A stretch of 64,000 bases of DNA, from the NCBI RefSeq assembly GCF_020889625.1, contig NZ_CP086380.1, positions 1,569,001 through 1,633,000 of the forward strand, read 5' to 3'. How positions within the stretch are numbered: position 1 is the stretch's first letter; each line of letters starts with the position of its first letter. Under the pieces are notes generated by a model. It worked only from the letters and a program-made list of their open reading frames with translations, made no database searches and was not told the DNA's origin. This DNA comes from Deinococcus radiophilus (GTDB lineage: Bacteria > Deinococcota > Deinococci > Deinococcales > Deinococcaceae). Shown piece after piece: positions 54,515 to 64,000 of the stretch. A program made the position numbers and the translations under genes.

Positions 54515-56968
54515 TTACCAGGCGTAGAACAGCGCCACGATCAGGAGCCAGACCACGTCCACCAAGTGCCAGTACATGCTGGCAGGGGCCAGAGAGCCGT
54601 GGTTGTACTTGTCAATCTTGCTGGTCATGGACTGGTAGAACGGCAGGGCCACACCCGTGGCGCCGATCAAGATGTGCAGACCGTGCAGACCCACGATGAT
54701 AAAGAAGCAAGCTTGCCAGAGGTTCTGCTGCCAGTCGCTTTCCAGGCCGAACAGCGTGAACTCATAGACCTGGAAGATCATGAACACGGCACCCAGCAGC
54801 AGTGTGATGAACATCAGGATACGTGCCCACTTGTGGCGGCCCTGGTGCTGCATCTGCTCGGCAGTATGAATGGTCATGGAGCTGCTGACCAGCACGATGG
54901 TGTTCAGGATTGCCAGCCACATGGCCGGGCGGCTGATCGGATCAGGCTCGGCCAGCCCAGTGGCGCGGTAGTAGATGAAGCCCGCGAGCAACACGCCGAA
55001 CAGCGTCACTTCCGAGATGATGAACCAGGCCATACCCAGGAAGCCGTTGTCGTACTTGGTCACGCCGTGGTGAGCCACCGGCACGTCGTATTCACGGGTG
55101 CCGGCCCACTTGAACAGCGCATAGAAGAACAGCGGCAAGCTCAGGTACAGCAGGACCGACGCAAACTTGAACAGTCCGGTCATATCGGACCAGCTTTGCA
55201 GGCCAGTGTCGGGCAGATAAGGCGTAAACCAGCCGAAGGTCAGACCGAAGCCCATAGGCAGCAGCGCAAAGGCCGTCAGGAAAGGCCAGGGGCTATCCAC
55301 CGGCAGGTGAATGGTCTTGGGGTCCAGCGGGGTGAGGGTGTCACCGTTCTTCTCCCAGTCGTACAGCGGACGCTCGGAAGGGAAGGTCTTGGGGAAATCC
55401 ACCGCAAAGTTGTAAGCCGGAGGCGGGCTGGAGGTGGCCCACTCCAGGGTGTAGCCACCCCAGGGGTTGGGTCCAGCGGTGATGGGCTTACGCATGCTCT
55501 GCAGCATGGCCCAGACCATCACGGCGCCGCCGACCAGCAGAATCAAGGCACCGATGGTGCTGATGAAGTTCAGCTCGGTCCAGGCGTAGTTGCCCTCAGG
55601 GTAGGTGTAGTAACGGCGGGGCATGCCCAGCAGACCCAGGATGTACTGAGGCAGGAAGGTCATCCAGGAGCCGATCATAAAGAGCCAGAAGTGCAAGCGG
55701 CCCAGTTTCTCGTCCAGGAAGCGGCCCGTCATCTTGGGCCACCAGTAGTAGATACCGGCCATCGCCAGGAAGGCGGTGCCGAACATCATCACGTTGTGGA
55801 AGTGGGCCACCACGTAGTAAGAGGCCGTCACCTGATAGTCGAAGGGAATCATGCCCAGCGACACGCCGGTAATTCCACCGATCAGGAAGTTGAAGATAAA
55901 GCCCACCAGCCACAGGGTCGGCGTCTTCATCATGATGCGGCCACCCCACATGGTGAAGATCAGGTTGAAGATCTTGACGCCCGTGGGCACAGCCACGATC
56001 AGGGTGGCGATCATGAAGGCAATTTGCCAGGCTTCAGGGACGCCCACGGCGAACATGTGGTGCACCCACACCAGCAGCGACACAAACACGATGGCCATCA
56101 TGGAGTACACCATGACGCGGTAGCCGAACAGCGGCTTGCGGCTCATGGTGCTCGCCACCTCGGCAGCAATGCCCAGGTAAGGCAGCAGCATGACGTACAC
56201 CGCCGGGTGCGAGTAGAACCAGAAGAACTGCTGGAACAGTACGGGCGCCGCACCAATGTCGGCCTTGTACATACTCAGGCCCAGCTTGATTTCCAAGAAG
56301 GTGGTCAGCGCAGCGGCAGTCAGGCCACTCAGGCTGATCAGCTGCAAGATGGCCGTGGCGAACAGCGACCAGGTGAAGATGGGCATCTGCCACAGGCTCA
56401 TGCCCTCGGCACGCAGGTTCATGATGGTGGCAGCAAAGTTGGCGCTCCCGAACAACGAACCCAGGCCGTTCAGCAAAATCGCCATCATGAAAATGGCCAC
56501 GCCGGTCTGGTTGCCGTCCAGCGTCAGTGGGTAGTAGAACGTCCAGCCGACAGTGGGGTAGCCGCCGCCCACAATGGCCAGCAAAGCCAGAATCAGCGAA
56601 AAGGCGAAGGACCACACCGCGAAGGTGTTGAGCCGGGGCAGCGCCACATCGCGCACACCCAGTTGCAGGGGGAGGAAATAGTTCCCGAAGCCGAAAAGGC
56701 CGATAGGAATCAAGAAGAAGAACAGCATGACCGCCGCGTGCATGGTCAGCACCTGGTTGTACATGTTGCCGACCAGGAAGTCCTGATTGGGCAGTGCCAG
56801 TTGCAGACGAATCATCACGGCCAGGATGCCGCCCACCGCCAGACCCACCAGCGACAGGATGATGTACATCAGCCCGATCTTCTTGTGGTCTACGGTGTTC
56901 ATCATGTCCCACAGCACCGCACCAATGCCTTTACGCTCGGCGGTGTGGGAAGAGTGTTGGACCGTCAT
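54515..56968 (-). CDS. ctaD: Cytochrome c oxidase subunits I and III fused
   Basis: Catalytic core of a caa3-type heme-copper oxidase: oxygen is reduced to water with proton pumping in the inner membrane. At 817 aa it is a fusion. Residues ~1-560 are subunit I, with heme/CuB ligands in [50 protein letters not shown] and [12 protein letters not shown], and the D-channel-like [16 protein letters not shown]. Residues ~600-817 are subunit III, with [40 protein letters not shown] and [20 protein letters not shown]. The fusion is typical of Thermus/Deinococcus. The ATG overlaps the ctaC stop (ATGA), so translation is coupled. Confidence 0.96.
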   Translation of the reverse strand: MTVQHSSHTAERKGIGAVLWDMMNTVDHKKIGLMYIILSLVGLAVGGILAVMIRLQLALPNQDFLVGNMYNQVLTMHAAVMLFFFLIPIGLFGFGNYFLPLQLGVRDVALPRLNTFAVWSFAFSLILALLAIVGGGYPTVGWTFYYPLTLDGNQTGVAIFMMAILLNGLGSLFGSANFAATIMNLRAEGMSLWQMPIFTWSLFATAILQLISLSGLTAAALTTFLEIKLGLSMYKADIGAAPVLFQQFFWFYSHPAVYVMLLPYLGIAAEVASTMSRKPLFGYRVMVYSMMAIVFVSLLVWVHHMFAVGVPEAWQIAFMIATLIVAVPTGVKIFNLIFTMWGGRIMMKTPTLWLVGFIFNFLIGGITGVSLGMIPFDYQVTASYYVVAHFHNVMMFGTAFLAMAGIYYWWPKMTGRFLDEKLGRLHFWLFMIGSWMTFLPQYILGLLGMPRRYYTYPEGNYAWTELNFISTIGALILLVGGAVMVWAMLQSMRKPITAGPNPWGGYTLEWATSSPPPAYNFAVDFPKTFPSERPLYDWEKNGDTLTPLDPKTIHLPVDSPWPFLTAFALLPMGFGLTFGWFTPYLPDTGLQSWSDMTGLFKFASVLLYLSLPLFFYALFKWAGTREYDVPVAHHGVTKYDNGFLGMAWFIISEVTLFGVLLAGFIYYRATGLAEPDPISRPAMWLAILNTIVLVSSSMTIHTAEQMQHQGRHKWARILMFITLLLGAVFMIFQVYEFTLFGLESDWQQNLWQACFFIIVGLHGLHILIGATGVALPFYQSMTSKIDKYNHGSLAPASMYWHLVDVVWLLIVALFYAW

Positions 56969-58236
56969 TGTGGACCTCCGGGCAAGATGGACTCACTGTT
57001 GAAGCGTTCTACCTTCTGCCAGTAATTGGCCTCTTCGGGCAGCTGCAGCGACTTGAGATACGCCGCGACATCCGAGATTTCCTCAGCGGTCAACACGCCG
57101 CCTTTTTGCTCTTGACCATTGACCTGATAGGTGCTGCCGTCATAGGGCGGCATCAGGCTACCGGGTTTGACGCCAGGACTGTTGGTCAGCCAGTTGATCA
57201 GGTGCTGATTGGCCTGAGGATCATCCCAGCCCTGCTCTAGTGGCGCTTCCCACATGCCAGCCCCCAGGGTGCGGCGGGTTCCGAAAAAGCTCAGGTCGGG
57301 GCCGACCGGGCTGTTGGCGGGGGTGCCCTGCACGCGGTGGCAGGCCGCACAGGCCACCGCGCCCGTTTCGGCCTTACCGTTCATGAACAGGTTGTAGCCG
57401 CGCTCCTCGGCACTGCCGGGAGCAGGCTCAGGGGCCACATAGTTTTGCGCCGCAGAAATAAAGGTGGCGTAGTCGGTGGGGTCCAGCGCAATGACCTTGT
57501 AACGCATGTTGGCGTGAGAAGCGCCACACAAGTAGTTACAGTTGCCTTGATAAACGGCTGGGCGGTCAGTGTGAACGGTCCAGACCTTTTCCGAACCTGG
57601 AATGGCCTGACGCTGCGCCCCAATGTTAGGAGTCCAGAACTCGTGAATCACGTCACCCGCTTGCAGGGTCAGTTTGGTGTCAATCGGGTCGCCCGATTCA
57701 CTCCGGCCCGCAGGCATGATCATCTCGTTGCCGTTGGCCACCAGACCGCCCGCTGCCGACTCGGTATCGGTGTAGGTAAAGTTCCACCAGAACTGCTTGG
57801 CCAGCGCGGTGATTTCGGACCCGACATTTTCCTCGACCACCGGGGTGGTCTGCGCCATCGTACGCACACTGAGCACGCTCAGCAGCAGCACAATAACGAC
57901 TGGGAAGCCGACCAGCACGACTTCAAGCTTGTCGTTGCCGTGGAACTGCTGGGCCTCGTCAGGGTTCTTGTCTTCACGGAACCGAAAGACCGTATAAAAC
58001 AGCAGGGCCGATACGCCCAGAAAAATAATGATGGATAGGGCAATGGCCACGATGCTCAGCTCCCACATCGCTACGTTGTAGCGGGACGCCAGGTCACCGA
58101 TGGTCAAGGTCTGTTGTGCCGGCTGGCAGCCAGTCAGCAACCCCAGTCCCAGCAAACCAGTCAGGGCCAGGCCACGCCTGCCTCTGGCCCGCAGGCCCTT
58201 TGCCCTGCCGGTACAGGTACGCTTGGTGTTCAACAT
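56965..58236 (-). CDS. ctaC: Cytochrome c oxidase subunit II with C-terminal heme c
   Basis: Receives electrons through a fused cytochrome c and its CuA centre and passes them to subunit I. 423 aa: lipoprotein-like signal ([14 protein letters not shown]), two membrane helices (~55-80 and ~105-125), cupredoxin domain with CuA ligands in [17 protein letters not shown], and a C-terminal cytochrome c with CAACHRVQG and axial Met in GSLMPPYDG. In the CuA loop the usual Cys-x-Glu-x-Cys is Cys-Asn-Tyr-Leu-Cys, so the Glu is replaced by Tyr. The start at 58236 has AAAGGAG directly before it; a longer frame to 58326 is rejected. It is coupled to ctaD by a 4-bp overlap. Confidence 0.95.
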   Translation of the reverse strand: MLNTKRTCTGRAKGLRARGRRGLALTGLLGLGLLTGCQPAQQTLTIGDLASRYNVAMWELSIVAIALSIIIFLGVSALLFYTVFRFREDKNPDEAQQFHGNDKLEVVLVGFPVVIVLLLSVLSVRTMAQTTPVVEENVGSEITALAKQFWWNFTYTDTESAAGGLVANGNEMIMPAGRSESGDPIDTKLTLQAGDVIHEFWTPNIGAQRQAIPGSEKVWTVHTDRPAVYQGNCNYLCGASHANMRYKVIALDPTDYATFISAAQNYVAPEPAPGSAEERGYNLFMNGKAETGAVACAACHRVQGTPANSPVGPDLSFFGTRRTLGAGMWEAPLEQGWDDPQANQHLINWLTNSPGVKPGSLMPPYDGSTYQVNGQEQKGGVLTAEEISDVAAYLKSLQLPEEANYWQKVERFNSESILPGGPQ

Positions 58237-58575
58237 CTCTCCTTTCCTCGCTCTCAATAGTCTAAGCAAGAATGCCACGCCTATGTTGACATGTTTTCCC
58301 CTGGACGCGGACATACAGAGGGACACTCGGGGCGGCGAATCTGGCTGCGGACCCTATGGGCAGAGGTTCAGTGTGGCCGTGCAGGCTTGCCGAACGTTTG
58401 GTCAGGACGCGGCTGCAAGGAAATCCTACAGCCGGCCAGGAAAGACGCCGTCCCTCATCTCTGACAAGTCGCACGTCTTCCTATCAGATCACCCTGACAC
58501 GGTGTCAATTGTCCTCATTGGCACAGGGAACATGTGGTCTGAACGTGGCCCCACAACGGCCACGGGGACAGCGCG
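58237..58575 (-). promoter_or_regulatory. 339-bp control region upstream of the oxidase genes
   Basis: No gene is present. It follows ctaB and precedes ctaC. A proximal TAGACT (58259-58264) is a candidate -10 close to the AAAGGAG ribosome site of ctaC, and a stronger -35/-10 pair with a palindrome lies at 58480-58508. Whether ctaA-ctaB transcripts also read through into ctaC cannot be told; no terminator is visible after ctaB. Confidence 0.5.
58480..58508 (-). promoter_or_regulatory. Promoter TTGACA-N17-GATAGG with palindromic operator upstream of ctaC
   Basis: On the minus strand a perfect TTGACA (58503-58508) is 17 bp from GATAGG (58480-58485). The perfect palindrome TGACAC-G-GTGTCA (58495-58507) overlaps the -35 hexamer, a classic position for a repressor. 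The leader to the ctaC ATG would be ~235 nt. Confidence 0.5.
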
Positions 58576-59514
58576 TCAGGTCAACAGCACTCGGTCAGCG
58601 GCGCCCGCCACGAACAGCAGGGCCAGGTACAACATGGAATAGAGGTACAGCGGCAGCATTTCCTTCTTGTTGGGGTGCCCGCCGCCCATGACATAGCGGT
58701 ACAGCTTCCAAGACAACCACAGCAACCAGCCACCCAACAGCAGGGCCGAGATGAAGTACAGCCAGCTGACAGCGCCGAAATAGACCGGCATGACTGACAG
58801 AACCACCGTATAGATGGCGTACAGCCCAATCTGCGCGGCCGTCATCCGGTCGCCGTGAACCACCGGCAACATCGGAATGCCGACTTCTTTGTATTCGTCT
58901 TGGATCATCATGGCCAGCGCCCAGAAATGAACCGGAGTCCAGAAGAAGACGATAGCGAACAGGAATCCGGCAAAGAGGTTCAGATCACCTGTGACAGCGG
59001 CCCAACCCACCAGGGGCGGAAAGCAGCCCGCCGCCCCCCCGATCACGATGTTGTGCCAGGTGGTGCGCTTGAGCCACATGGTGTAGATCACGACGTAAGT
59101 CAAAAACCCCGCCAAGCTCATCCAGGCGGCCAGTGGGGTGGCCCAGACCCACAGCGCTATGAAGGACAGCACCTGCAAAGCGGCCCCAAAGATAAAAGCG
59201 TTGCGGCTGGAGATCAGGCCCGATGAGGTGGGCCGCTGAGCGGTGCGGGCCATCTTGAGGTCAATGTCGCGGTCAATGATCATATTGAATACGCCCGCCG
59301 ACCCCGCCGAGGCGTATCCGGCCAAGGACACGACAATCAGCAGCCACAGGCCGGACCAAAAAGTCTCACCCGGCCACCCCTGGGCCGCCATGAACATGGC
59401 AGTAAGGGTGGTCCACAGCAGCAGGCTGATCACCTTGGGCTTGGTCAGTGCGAGGTAGTCACGCCAGGTGGCGCTGATCCGCTCCGGCCTGGTTTCGGCC
59501 ATGCCCGCCGTCAT
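58576..59514 (-). CDS. ctaB: Protoheme IX farnesyltransferase (heme O synthase)
   Basis: Adds a farnesyl group to heme B, giving heme O, the precursor of heme A for the oxidase. 312 aa, about nine membrane helices of the UbiA superfamily. The first Asp-rich motif is [20 protein letters not shown] and the second region includes [40 protein letters not shown] at the N-terminus is diagnostic. Its ATG overlaps the ctaA stop (ATGA), so the two heme-A genes are coupled. An internal ATG four codons later is an alternative start. Confidence 0.95.
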   Translation of the reverse strand: MTAGMAETRPERISATWRDYLALTKPKVISLLLWTTLTAMFMAAQGWPGETFWSGLWLLIVVSLAGYASAGSAGVFNMIIDRDIDLKMARTAQRPTSSGLISSRNAFIFGAALQVLSFIALWVWATPLAAWMSLAGFLTYVVIYTMWLKRTTWHNIVIGGAAGCFPPLVGWAAVTGDLNLFAGFLFAIVFFWTPVHFWALAMMIQDEYKEVGIPMLPVVHGDRMTAAQIGLYAIYTVVLSVMPVYFGAVSWLYFISALLLGGWLLWLSWKLYRYVMGGGHPNKKEMLPLYLYSMLYLALLFVAGAADRVLLT

Positions 59515-60548
59515 CCGGTGACTCCGGTTCCCGTGCCCACCGGGGAAGCTGACGTCTGGGGCGCAGCGTCTGAATCTGGGCTATAGAGGGCAAAGTAGCC
59601 CAACAGGAGCGTCATAAGCCACAGCATACAGGCCAGCAGCAGGTGCAGCAGCTGCATGGCGTCGGGCGCACGCAGATAGACGTTCACAAAGCCAGCAGTC
59701 ACCTGCAGCGCCACCCCGACCGTCAGCAGCGTGGCCCAGAGGCCCACCTGTGCGCCGGACACCAAAGCACGCACCCGCCCCGCCATCCAGACCAGATAGG
59801 CACTGGTCCCGATAGCGATCAGGGGATGGAGTACCCGGAGTCGCTCGAAGAAGTGGGCGTCCAACCCAAAGTCATTGCGGACCGTATCCAGCGGTGAGCC
59901 TGGGGTGGGCCTAAACAGCAGGTCGCCCAGCGCGGTCACCGCCCCAGTCATGCCGACCAGCAGCGACAGCAGCAGCCCGGTGCCCACCAGCCACAGTACC
60001 CGCCTTCGGGTGCCGGGCAAACCACGCAGGCGTACCCCCGGAAAACCCGAGGCCCACAGCGCCGTGAGTAAGAGTACGCCCAGCAGCACGAAAGTGTTCG
60101 CCAGGTGGACGCCCTGAAACAGCCCGCGTGCCGGGTCGGTGCTGTCGGCGGTCAGGCCCAGCAGCACCTGCACCCCACCGACCAGACCCTCCAGCAGGAT
60201 AAACACGAAACTGAGGACCGCGCCTAGCCGCACCGGATGGCCCCGGCCCGTCTGCCGGAAGGCCAGACCAATCAGCGCCAAGGCCAGCAAGCCGCTCGCG
60301 CCACTGGTCAGGCGGTGGCTGAACTCAATCAGGGTTTCGGTGGTCGGTGACGGCGGAACCACCACGCCGTTGCACAGTGGCCAGTGATCGCCGCAGCCGG
60401 CCCCTGCCCCAGTCACCCGGACCACGGCCCCCCACAGAATCACGGCCACGTTGTAGATCAGGGCGCCCCAGGCCAGATAAATCAGTCCCCGGCTGACCGG
60501 CCCCGACTGAGGCCGCGCCTGTGTGCCCCGCATATTTGCCTCGCTCAA
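59511..60548 (-). CDS. ctaA: Heme A synthase (COX15/CtaA)
   Basis: Oxidises heme O to heme A in the membrane. About 345 aa with eight helices. Motifs include [40 protein letters not shown] with a heme-ligand His, [16 protein letters not shown], and second-half His residues in [16 protein letters not shown] and [13 protein letters not shown]. The start is ambiguous: TTG 60548 has GGGAGGAG 8 nt upstream and is preferred; GTG 60572 lies upstream of that ribosome site and ATG 60533 downstream. The gene heads the ctaA-ctaB operon and diverges from a ferredoxin gene across 192 bp. Confidence 0.93.
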   Translation of the reverse strand: MSEANMRGTQARPQSGPVSRGLIYLAWGALIYNVAVILWGAVVRVTGAGAGCGDHWPLCNGVVVPPSPTTETLIEFSHRLTSGASGLLALALIGLAFRQTGRGHPVRLGAVLSFVFILLEGLVGGVQVLLGLTADSTDPARGLFQGVHLANTFVLLGVLLLTALWASGFPGVRLRGLPGTRRRVLWLVGTGLLLSLLVGMTGAVTALGDLLFRPTPGSPLDTVRNDFGLDAHFFERLRVLHPLIAIGTSAYLVWMAGRVRALVSGAQVGLWATLLTVGVALQVTAGFVNVYLRAPDAMQLLHLLLACMLWLMTLLLGYFALYSPDSDAAPQTSASPVGTGTGVTG

Positions 60549-60740
60549 GGTCTTTTCTCCTCCCTTTGCCACGGTCGCATTTCACCGCGCCCAACCCCCC
60601 TGCTCTGCGCCCGTCCAGTGCAGCGCCGGGGCCTCGCGGGTTCCAGCTGCCATTGTAGAGGCGACCCTCCCGGTCAAAAGGCCCAATTGTCCCCTTTGAA
60701 TTTGGCCTGGTGGGTGGCGCTGAGATGCCACAATGCACAA

Positions 60741-61115
60741 ATGTCCACTATCACCGTGAATGCCGAAGGTTTTGGCCAAATTGAAGTTCCGCAGGGTGAA
60801 CGCCTGGTGCTGGCGCTCGAGCGCCTGGGCACTGGCATCCTGCACCGCTGCGGGGGCCAGGCCCGCTGCACCACCTGCCAGGTAGAGTTCACCTTGGGCG
60901 AACCACAGCAGATGACCCAGGCCGAGCGAGGCAAGCTGGAGGAAAAAGGCCTGCTGGGTCAGGTACGTCTGTCTTGCCAGATCGAGTGCCAGGCCGACAT
61001 GACTGTGCGGGCCCTGCAAACTGAGGCCAGCACTGGACTGGAAGCAGGCAAGGCGCCTGCCTCTAGCATCGAACCCGAGCCGCAGTGGGTCCAGCAGCAG
61101 GAGCACAACATCTAG
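60741..61115 (+). CDS. 2Fe-2S ferredoxin (plant/adrenodoxin fold)
   Basis: A 124-aa soluble electron carrier. The cluster ligands are visible: HRCGGQARCTTCQVEF (Cys-x5-Cys-x2-Cys) and a fourth Cys in RLSCQIEC. Residues 1-95 form the beta-grasp fold (STITVNAEGFGQIEVPQGER at the start); residues ~96-124 are a Glu/Gln/Pro-rich tail beyond the usual domain. CACAAT, a near match to the leaderless -10, ends 6 nt before the ATG. It is divergent from ctaA; a link to heme A synthesis (electron supply to CtaA) is possible but unproven. Confidence 0.88.
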   Translation: MSTITVNAEGFGQIEVPQGERLVLALERLGTGILHRCGGQARCTTCQVEFTLGEPQQMTQAERGKLEEKGLLGQVRLSCQIECQADMTVRALQTEASTGLEAGKAPASSIEPEPQWVQQQEHNI

Positions 61116-61133
61116 ACCGCCCACCCAAGGCAT

Positions 61134-61176
61134 CAGCCCACGCCGCTCAACTGAGCTGGACGTGGGCTGTATTGTT
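61134..61176 (+). terminator. Terminator candidate after the ferredoxin gene
   Basis: CAGCCCACG (61134-61142) pairs with CGTGGGCTG (61161-61169), followed by TATTGTT; 18 bp after the stop codon. Confidence 0.6.
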
Positions 61177-61203
61177 CAGCCACCTTCAAATGCCAGAATC
61201 AAA

Positions 61204-62229
61204 TTACATGTACCGCTCTCGGTCTGCCAGGTGCTCATCATAGGTGGCATTCACATAAATCTTCTGGTCTTTGCCGTGCAGGAAGTACATGGCGTCACGC
61301 CCATCTGCCAGTTGACGCTGGGCGTTCAGCACCGCTTCTAGGGCAGGCGCACCAGGGTTGTTGATCGGCGTCTTGGGCAGGCCCTGACGGGTGTAGGTGC
61401 TCCAGTCATGGTCCACATCAAAGTCACCCGCGCTGCGGTCCAGTTCAGGCAGGTCTTTGCCCAGACCGTAAGCCACTGTGGGATCGCTGCCCAGCGTCAT
61501 GCCGTCGCGCAGGCGGTTGAGAAAGACCCCCGCAATGATCGGCATTTCCTCGTTGTTGGCCGCTTCGGCCTGCACCATGCTGGCCAGGGTGGCCCAATCA
61601 TAGACATTCAGGCCCAGCGATTCGGCCTGAGCGACGCGCTCAGGAGTGAATTCCTGATTCATGCGGCTGACCATCTGTCCTACAACTTCTTCGGCAGAGG
61701 CGCCTTCTTTGAATTCATAAGTGGCTGGAAATACGAAACCTTCAAGGTTCAGCTCGGCGTACTCACTCAGGGAAGGGTCATTCAGGGCTGCTTCAATGGC
61801 CGCCGGGTCAAAGCCGGACTTCTCGAAAATAGGTGGCAAGTCTTTGATCCGTAGGCCCTCGGGCACCGCTACCTTCACGGTAGGAATCCGGGGGGTGCCA
61901 GCCAGCGCTTCAGCCACCTCGGCTACAGTCATCTGACCGCTGACATCGTAAAGGCCTTCCTTGAGCGAACCGTCGGTTCCAGCACGGCGCATCTCATAGC
62001 GCAGGGCGTCGGCACTGCGGACCACCTCGTTGTCTTCCAGTTCCTGCGCGACAGCGGCCAGGGTATCTCCCGGCTGAACTTCCAGGGTGTATTCCCCGCC
62101 CCCAGCAGGACCAGTCTGGCCTGTCAGAAACCAGGCCGCAACACCACCGGCCAGAATCAGCAGCATCAGTAGCGGCATCAGGATTTTGGCCCAGAGGGGC
62201 AGACCTTGCCTACTTCCCAGCCGGGTCAT
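61204..62229 (-). CDS. mltG: Endolytic murein transglycosylase MltG (YceG-like)
   Basis: Inner-membrane enzyme that cuts nascent peptidoglycan strands and sets glycan length. 341 aa: basic N-terminus and one membrane helix (~15-35, [20 protein letters not shown]), a LysM-like module (~48-100, [20 protein letters not shown]), then the YceG catalytic domain with the conserved Glu in [40 protein letters not shown] and [23 protein letters not shown] lies 8 nt before the ATG. It stands alone between the ferredoxin and the tRNA cluster. Confidence 0.93.
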   Translation of the reverse strand: MTRLGSRQGLPLWAKILMPLLMLLILAGGVAAWFLTGQTGPAGGGEYTLEVQPGDTLAAVAQELEDNEVVRSADALRYEMRRAGTDGSLKEGLYDVSGQMTVAEVAEALAGTPRIPTVKVAVPEGLRIKDLPPIFEKSGFDPAAIEAALNDPSLSEYAELNLEGFVFPATYEFKEGASAEEVVGQMVSRMNQEFTPERVAQAESLGLNVYDWATLASMVQAEAANNEEMPIIAGVFLNRLRDGMTLGSDPTVAYGLGKDLPELDRSAGDFDVDHDWSTYTRQGLPKTPINNPGAPALEAVLNAQRQLADGRDAMYFLHGKDQKIYVNATYDEHLADRERYM

Positions 62230-62604
62230 CCTCGGCTCCTATCACGGCAAACATTCATTGTTTTCCAGAATACTCGAAAGTCTGTACCCGCAGAAACGGC
62301 ATACCCCTCTAGGGGCATACTCAACACCGTCCCAGTCATCAAAACGTATAGAAAAGCACCCCAGAAGTCGGGCAAAAACAGCTCACCATTTATTGAGAAC
62401 GGCAGTAGTCTGCATTGATTGGTGGGTGGTGGCGACTGTGTAGCGCGCTCGGCAATCCATTGGGTCAATGTCAATTTATGCCGTTATCAATAAGTCGACT
62501 TGGGGAGCCAGGCAGCCACGGTGGGCCTGCGGCTTGACACCTCCTCATAGGTCCGCCACTTAAGACGATTGAGCAAAGCAGGTTTTGAGTCAGAGGCCGA
62601 CATA
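62230..62604. other. 375-bp stretch without a convincing gene between mltG and the tRNAs
   Basis: It carries the mltG leader and is relatively A/T-rich around 62380-62500. An 82-codon frame on the minus strand (62226-62474) overlaps the mltG start, has no ribosome site and no recognisable pattern. Minus-strand TTGACA/TTGACC hexamers occur near 62463-62475 but without a partner -10. Confidence 0.5.
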
Positions 62605-62630
62605 GCAAAAAAACCCGCGCTAGGCGGGTC
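62605..62630 (-). terminator. Terminator of the tRNA cluster
   Basis: On the minus strand ACCCGC pairs with GCGGGT around a short loop and is followed by eight T; 8 bp after tRNA-Thr. Confidence 0.85.
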
Positions 62631-62637
62631 TCTGTTG

Positions 62638-62712
<75 letters not shown>

Positions 62713-62725
62713 AGCTAATAAAGAG

Positions 62726-62801
<76 letters not shown>

Positions 62802-62826
62802 AAGGATGCTCCCCAACGGGGAGACT

Positions 62827-62903
<77 letters not shown>

Positions 62904-62992
62904 AAAGGGCTACATAAAGCAGCGGAGTAAAGGATAGCCGCAGACTCGGCCCCTGTCAACTGCGTCACGCTTGTTTACAAGGAGGCAGTAGC

Positions 62993-63931
62993 TCATGGTA
63001 TCAACTGGCGGACCATTTGCACGGGTGTCTGCTGGCCAGCTTGCACCTGCTCACGTGCCGCGGCCAGTTCCTCGGCGCGGCCCGCAGCAAAAGCCTTCCA
63101 GACGGCTTCGCGCAGCAGCTCGTCAAACCAGGCCGCTGTCTGGGAACGGCGGCGGGCAGACAGGTCCACTTCTCCTCTGAACTGCTGCACGGCTTCCCAG
63201 AATCCCTCTATTCCTTTACCTGTCAGCGCCGATACCTGCAAGGCGCGGGGATGCCACTCAGCGGCGTGGGAGGTCAGTAGGCTGAGGGCAGCCGTCAACT
63301 GGGATTGTGCCCGGTTGGCAGCCTTGGGATCGGTGTCGGCCTTGTTCACCACGGCCAGGTCACACAGTTCCATGATCCCGCGCTTGATCCCCTGCAACTC
63401 ATCGCCGGCATTGGGCAGCGTCAACAACACGAACAGATCGGTCATGCCGGCCACCTGCGTTTCACTCTGGCCCACACCCACCGTCTCGACCAGAATCACG
63501 TCGTAACCAGCAGCTTCGCACAGGGTCATGGCCTCGCGCGTCCGGCGGGCCACCCCGCCCAGGGTGCCTCCCGACGGACTGGGCCGAATAAAAGCCTGCG
63601 GGTGAACACTCAGGCCGGGCATGCGGGTCTTGTCCCCCATGATGGAACCGCCAGTCCGTACTGAGCTGGGGTCCACCGCCAGCACCGCCACCCGGTGGCC
63701 CCGCTCAGCCAACCACAGCCCCAGCGCCTCAATGAACGTACTTTTGCCTACGCCTGGTACGCCAGTCAGCCCGATACGAATGCTCCGGCCCCCTTGCGGG
63801 GCCAATTCGGTGAGTAACTCTTGGGCCGACGCTTCATCCTGGGGCCGGGTACTTTCGACCAGGGTGATAGCGCGGGCCAGGGCGCGGCGCTGCCCGGCCA
63901 AGAGCGGCGCGGCGAGGAGGTGCGGTGACAT
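62993..63931 (-). CDS. meaB: MeaB GTPase, chaperone of methylmalonyl-CoA mutase (ArgK family)
   Basis: A G-protein chaperone that loads and protects the cobalamin cofactor of methylmalonyl-CoA mutase. 312 aa: N-terminal helices, then G1 [17 protein letters not shown], switch I region [21 protein letters not shown]3 [15 protein letters not shown]4 AVVNKADTD and a C-terminal dimerisation arm ([20 protein letters not shown]). TAGCAT ends 6 nt before the ATG, so the gene is probably leaderless. The mutase is not in the window. Confidence 0.93.
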   Translation of the reverse strand: MSPHLLAAPLLAGQRRALARAITLVESTRPQDEASAQELLTELAPQGGRSIRIGLTGVPGVGKSTFIEALGLWLAERGHRVAVLAVDPSSVRTGGSIMGDKTRMPGLSVHPQAFIRPSPSGGTLGGVARRTREAMTLCEAAGYDVILVETVGVGQSETQVAGMTDLFVLLTLPNAGDELQGIKRGIMELCDLAVVNKADTDPKAANRAQSQLTAALSLLTSHAAEWHPRALQVSALTGKGIEGFWEAVQQFRGEVDLSARRRSQTAAWFDELLREAVWKAFAAGRAEELAAAREQVQAGQQTPVQMVRQLIP

Positions 63932-63937
63932 AGACCC

Positions 63938-63943
63938 ATGCTA
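63938..63943 (-). promoter_or_regulatory. Leaderless -10 element TAGCAT for meaB
   Basis: On the minus strand TAGCAT is followed by 6 nt and the ATG at 63931. Confidence 0.55.
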
Positions 63944-64000
63944 AGTGATGGTTCTGCTGCCCGAGCAACCGACTGAACAGAGCTGAGGTTAAAAACGGCA

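Noticed and set aside
62226..62474. 82-codon minus-strand frame upstream of mltG
   Set aside because: It overlaps the mltG start, has no ribosome site and no pattern of a real protein.

Overview
The window is a high-GC stretch of bacterial chromosome and almost certainly comes from the genus Deinococcus (inference). The clues are: a V/A-type ATPase operon, a cytochrome c oxidase with subunits I and III fused and a heme c domain on subunit II, a short RNB exonuclease closely resembling the D. radiodurans one, large DUF11-type surface proteins, an IS4-family element, and many promoters of the form TANNNT placed 6-7 nt before the start codon. That last arrangement is the leaderless-mRNA pattern known from Deinococcus. 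About 48 protein genes or gene remnants, three tRNAs and one complete insertion sequence can be supported.

Layout. 1-2,940 (minus): V-type ATPase subunits I (cut by the window edge) and G, a DUF4126 membrane protein, peptidyl-tRNA hydrolase and a small conserved protein. 3,031-17,519 (minus): about 14.5 kb of giant exported envelope proteins. Three are in one tightly packed operon (942-aa DUF11 protein, 1,589-aa probable outer-membrane barrel protein, 1,512-aa DUF11/GEVED protein). A fourth (702 aa) lies just upstream. 17,520-18,219 holds no gene. 18,220-29,996: carA, an acetyltransferase, a small exported beta protein, an S4 RNA-binding protein with zapE, a PAS-GGDEF-EAL protein with degenerate catalytic motifs, rlmB, an M28 peptidase broken by an in-frame stop, and comEA-comEC. 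30,094-34,863: an extracellular nuclease lipoprotein and fumC. 34,972-36,177: an IS4-type element with perfect 19-bp ends and a 9-bp target duplication. 36,224-41,008: a DUF305 lipoprotein, an exported protein, glycerate kinase, an RNB exonuclease and two small proteins, one made of six short repeats.

41,117-51,669: sucB and sucA, a BTAD-type regulator, an SMP-30 lactonase, a doubly frameshifted isochorismatase-family gene, three small lipoproteins, and an OFA-type MFS transporter with a 40-aa companion membrane peptide. 51,735-54,412: an exported protein, a cysteine-less ArsC-like protein, ruvB and a SCO copper chaperone. 54,515-60,548: terminal oxidase genes (ctaD fused, ctaC) and heme A synthesis genes (ctaB, ctaA), with a divergent 2Fe-2S ferredoxin. 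61,204-63,931: mltG, a tRNA Asp-Phe-Thr cluster and meaB.

How they fit together: ctaA/ctaB make heme A, SCO supplies copper, and ctaC/ctaD build a caa3-type oxidase. SucAB and FumC are TCA-cycle enzymes feeding respiration. The secreted nuclease next to comEA/comEC suggests a place where extracellular DNA is handled. The surface-protein block is the least understood part of the window and the best candidate for an undescribed envelope system. No CRISPR array, prophage or restriction/defence island was seen.
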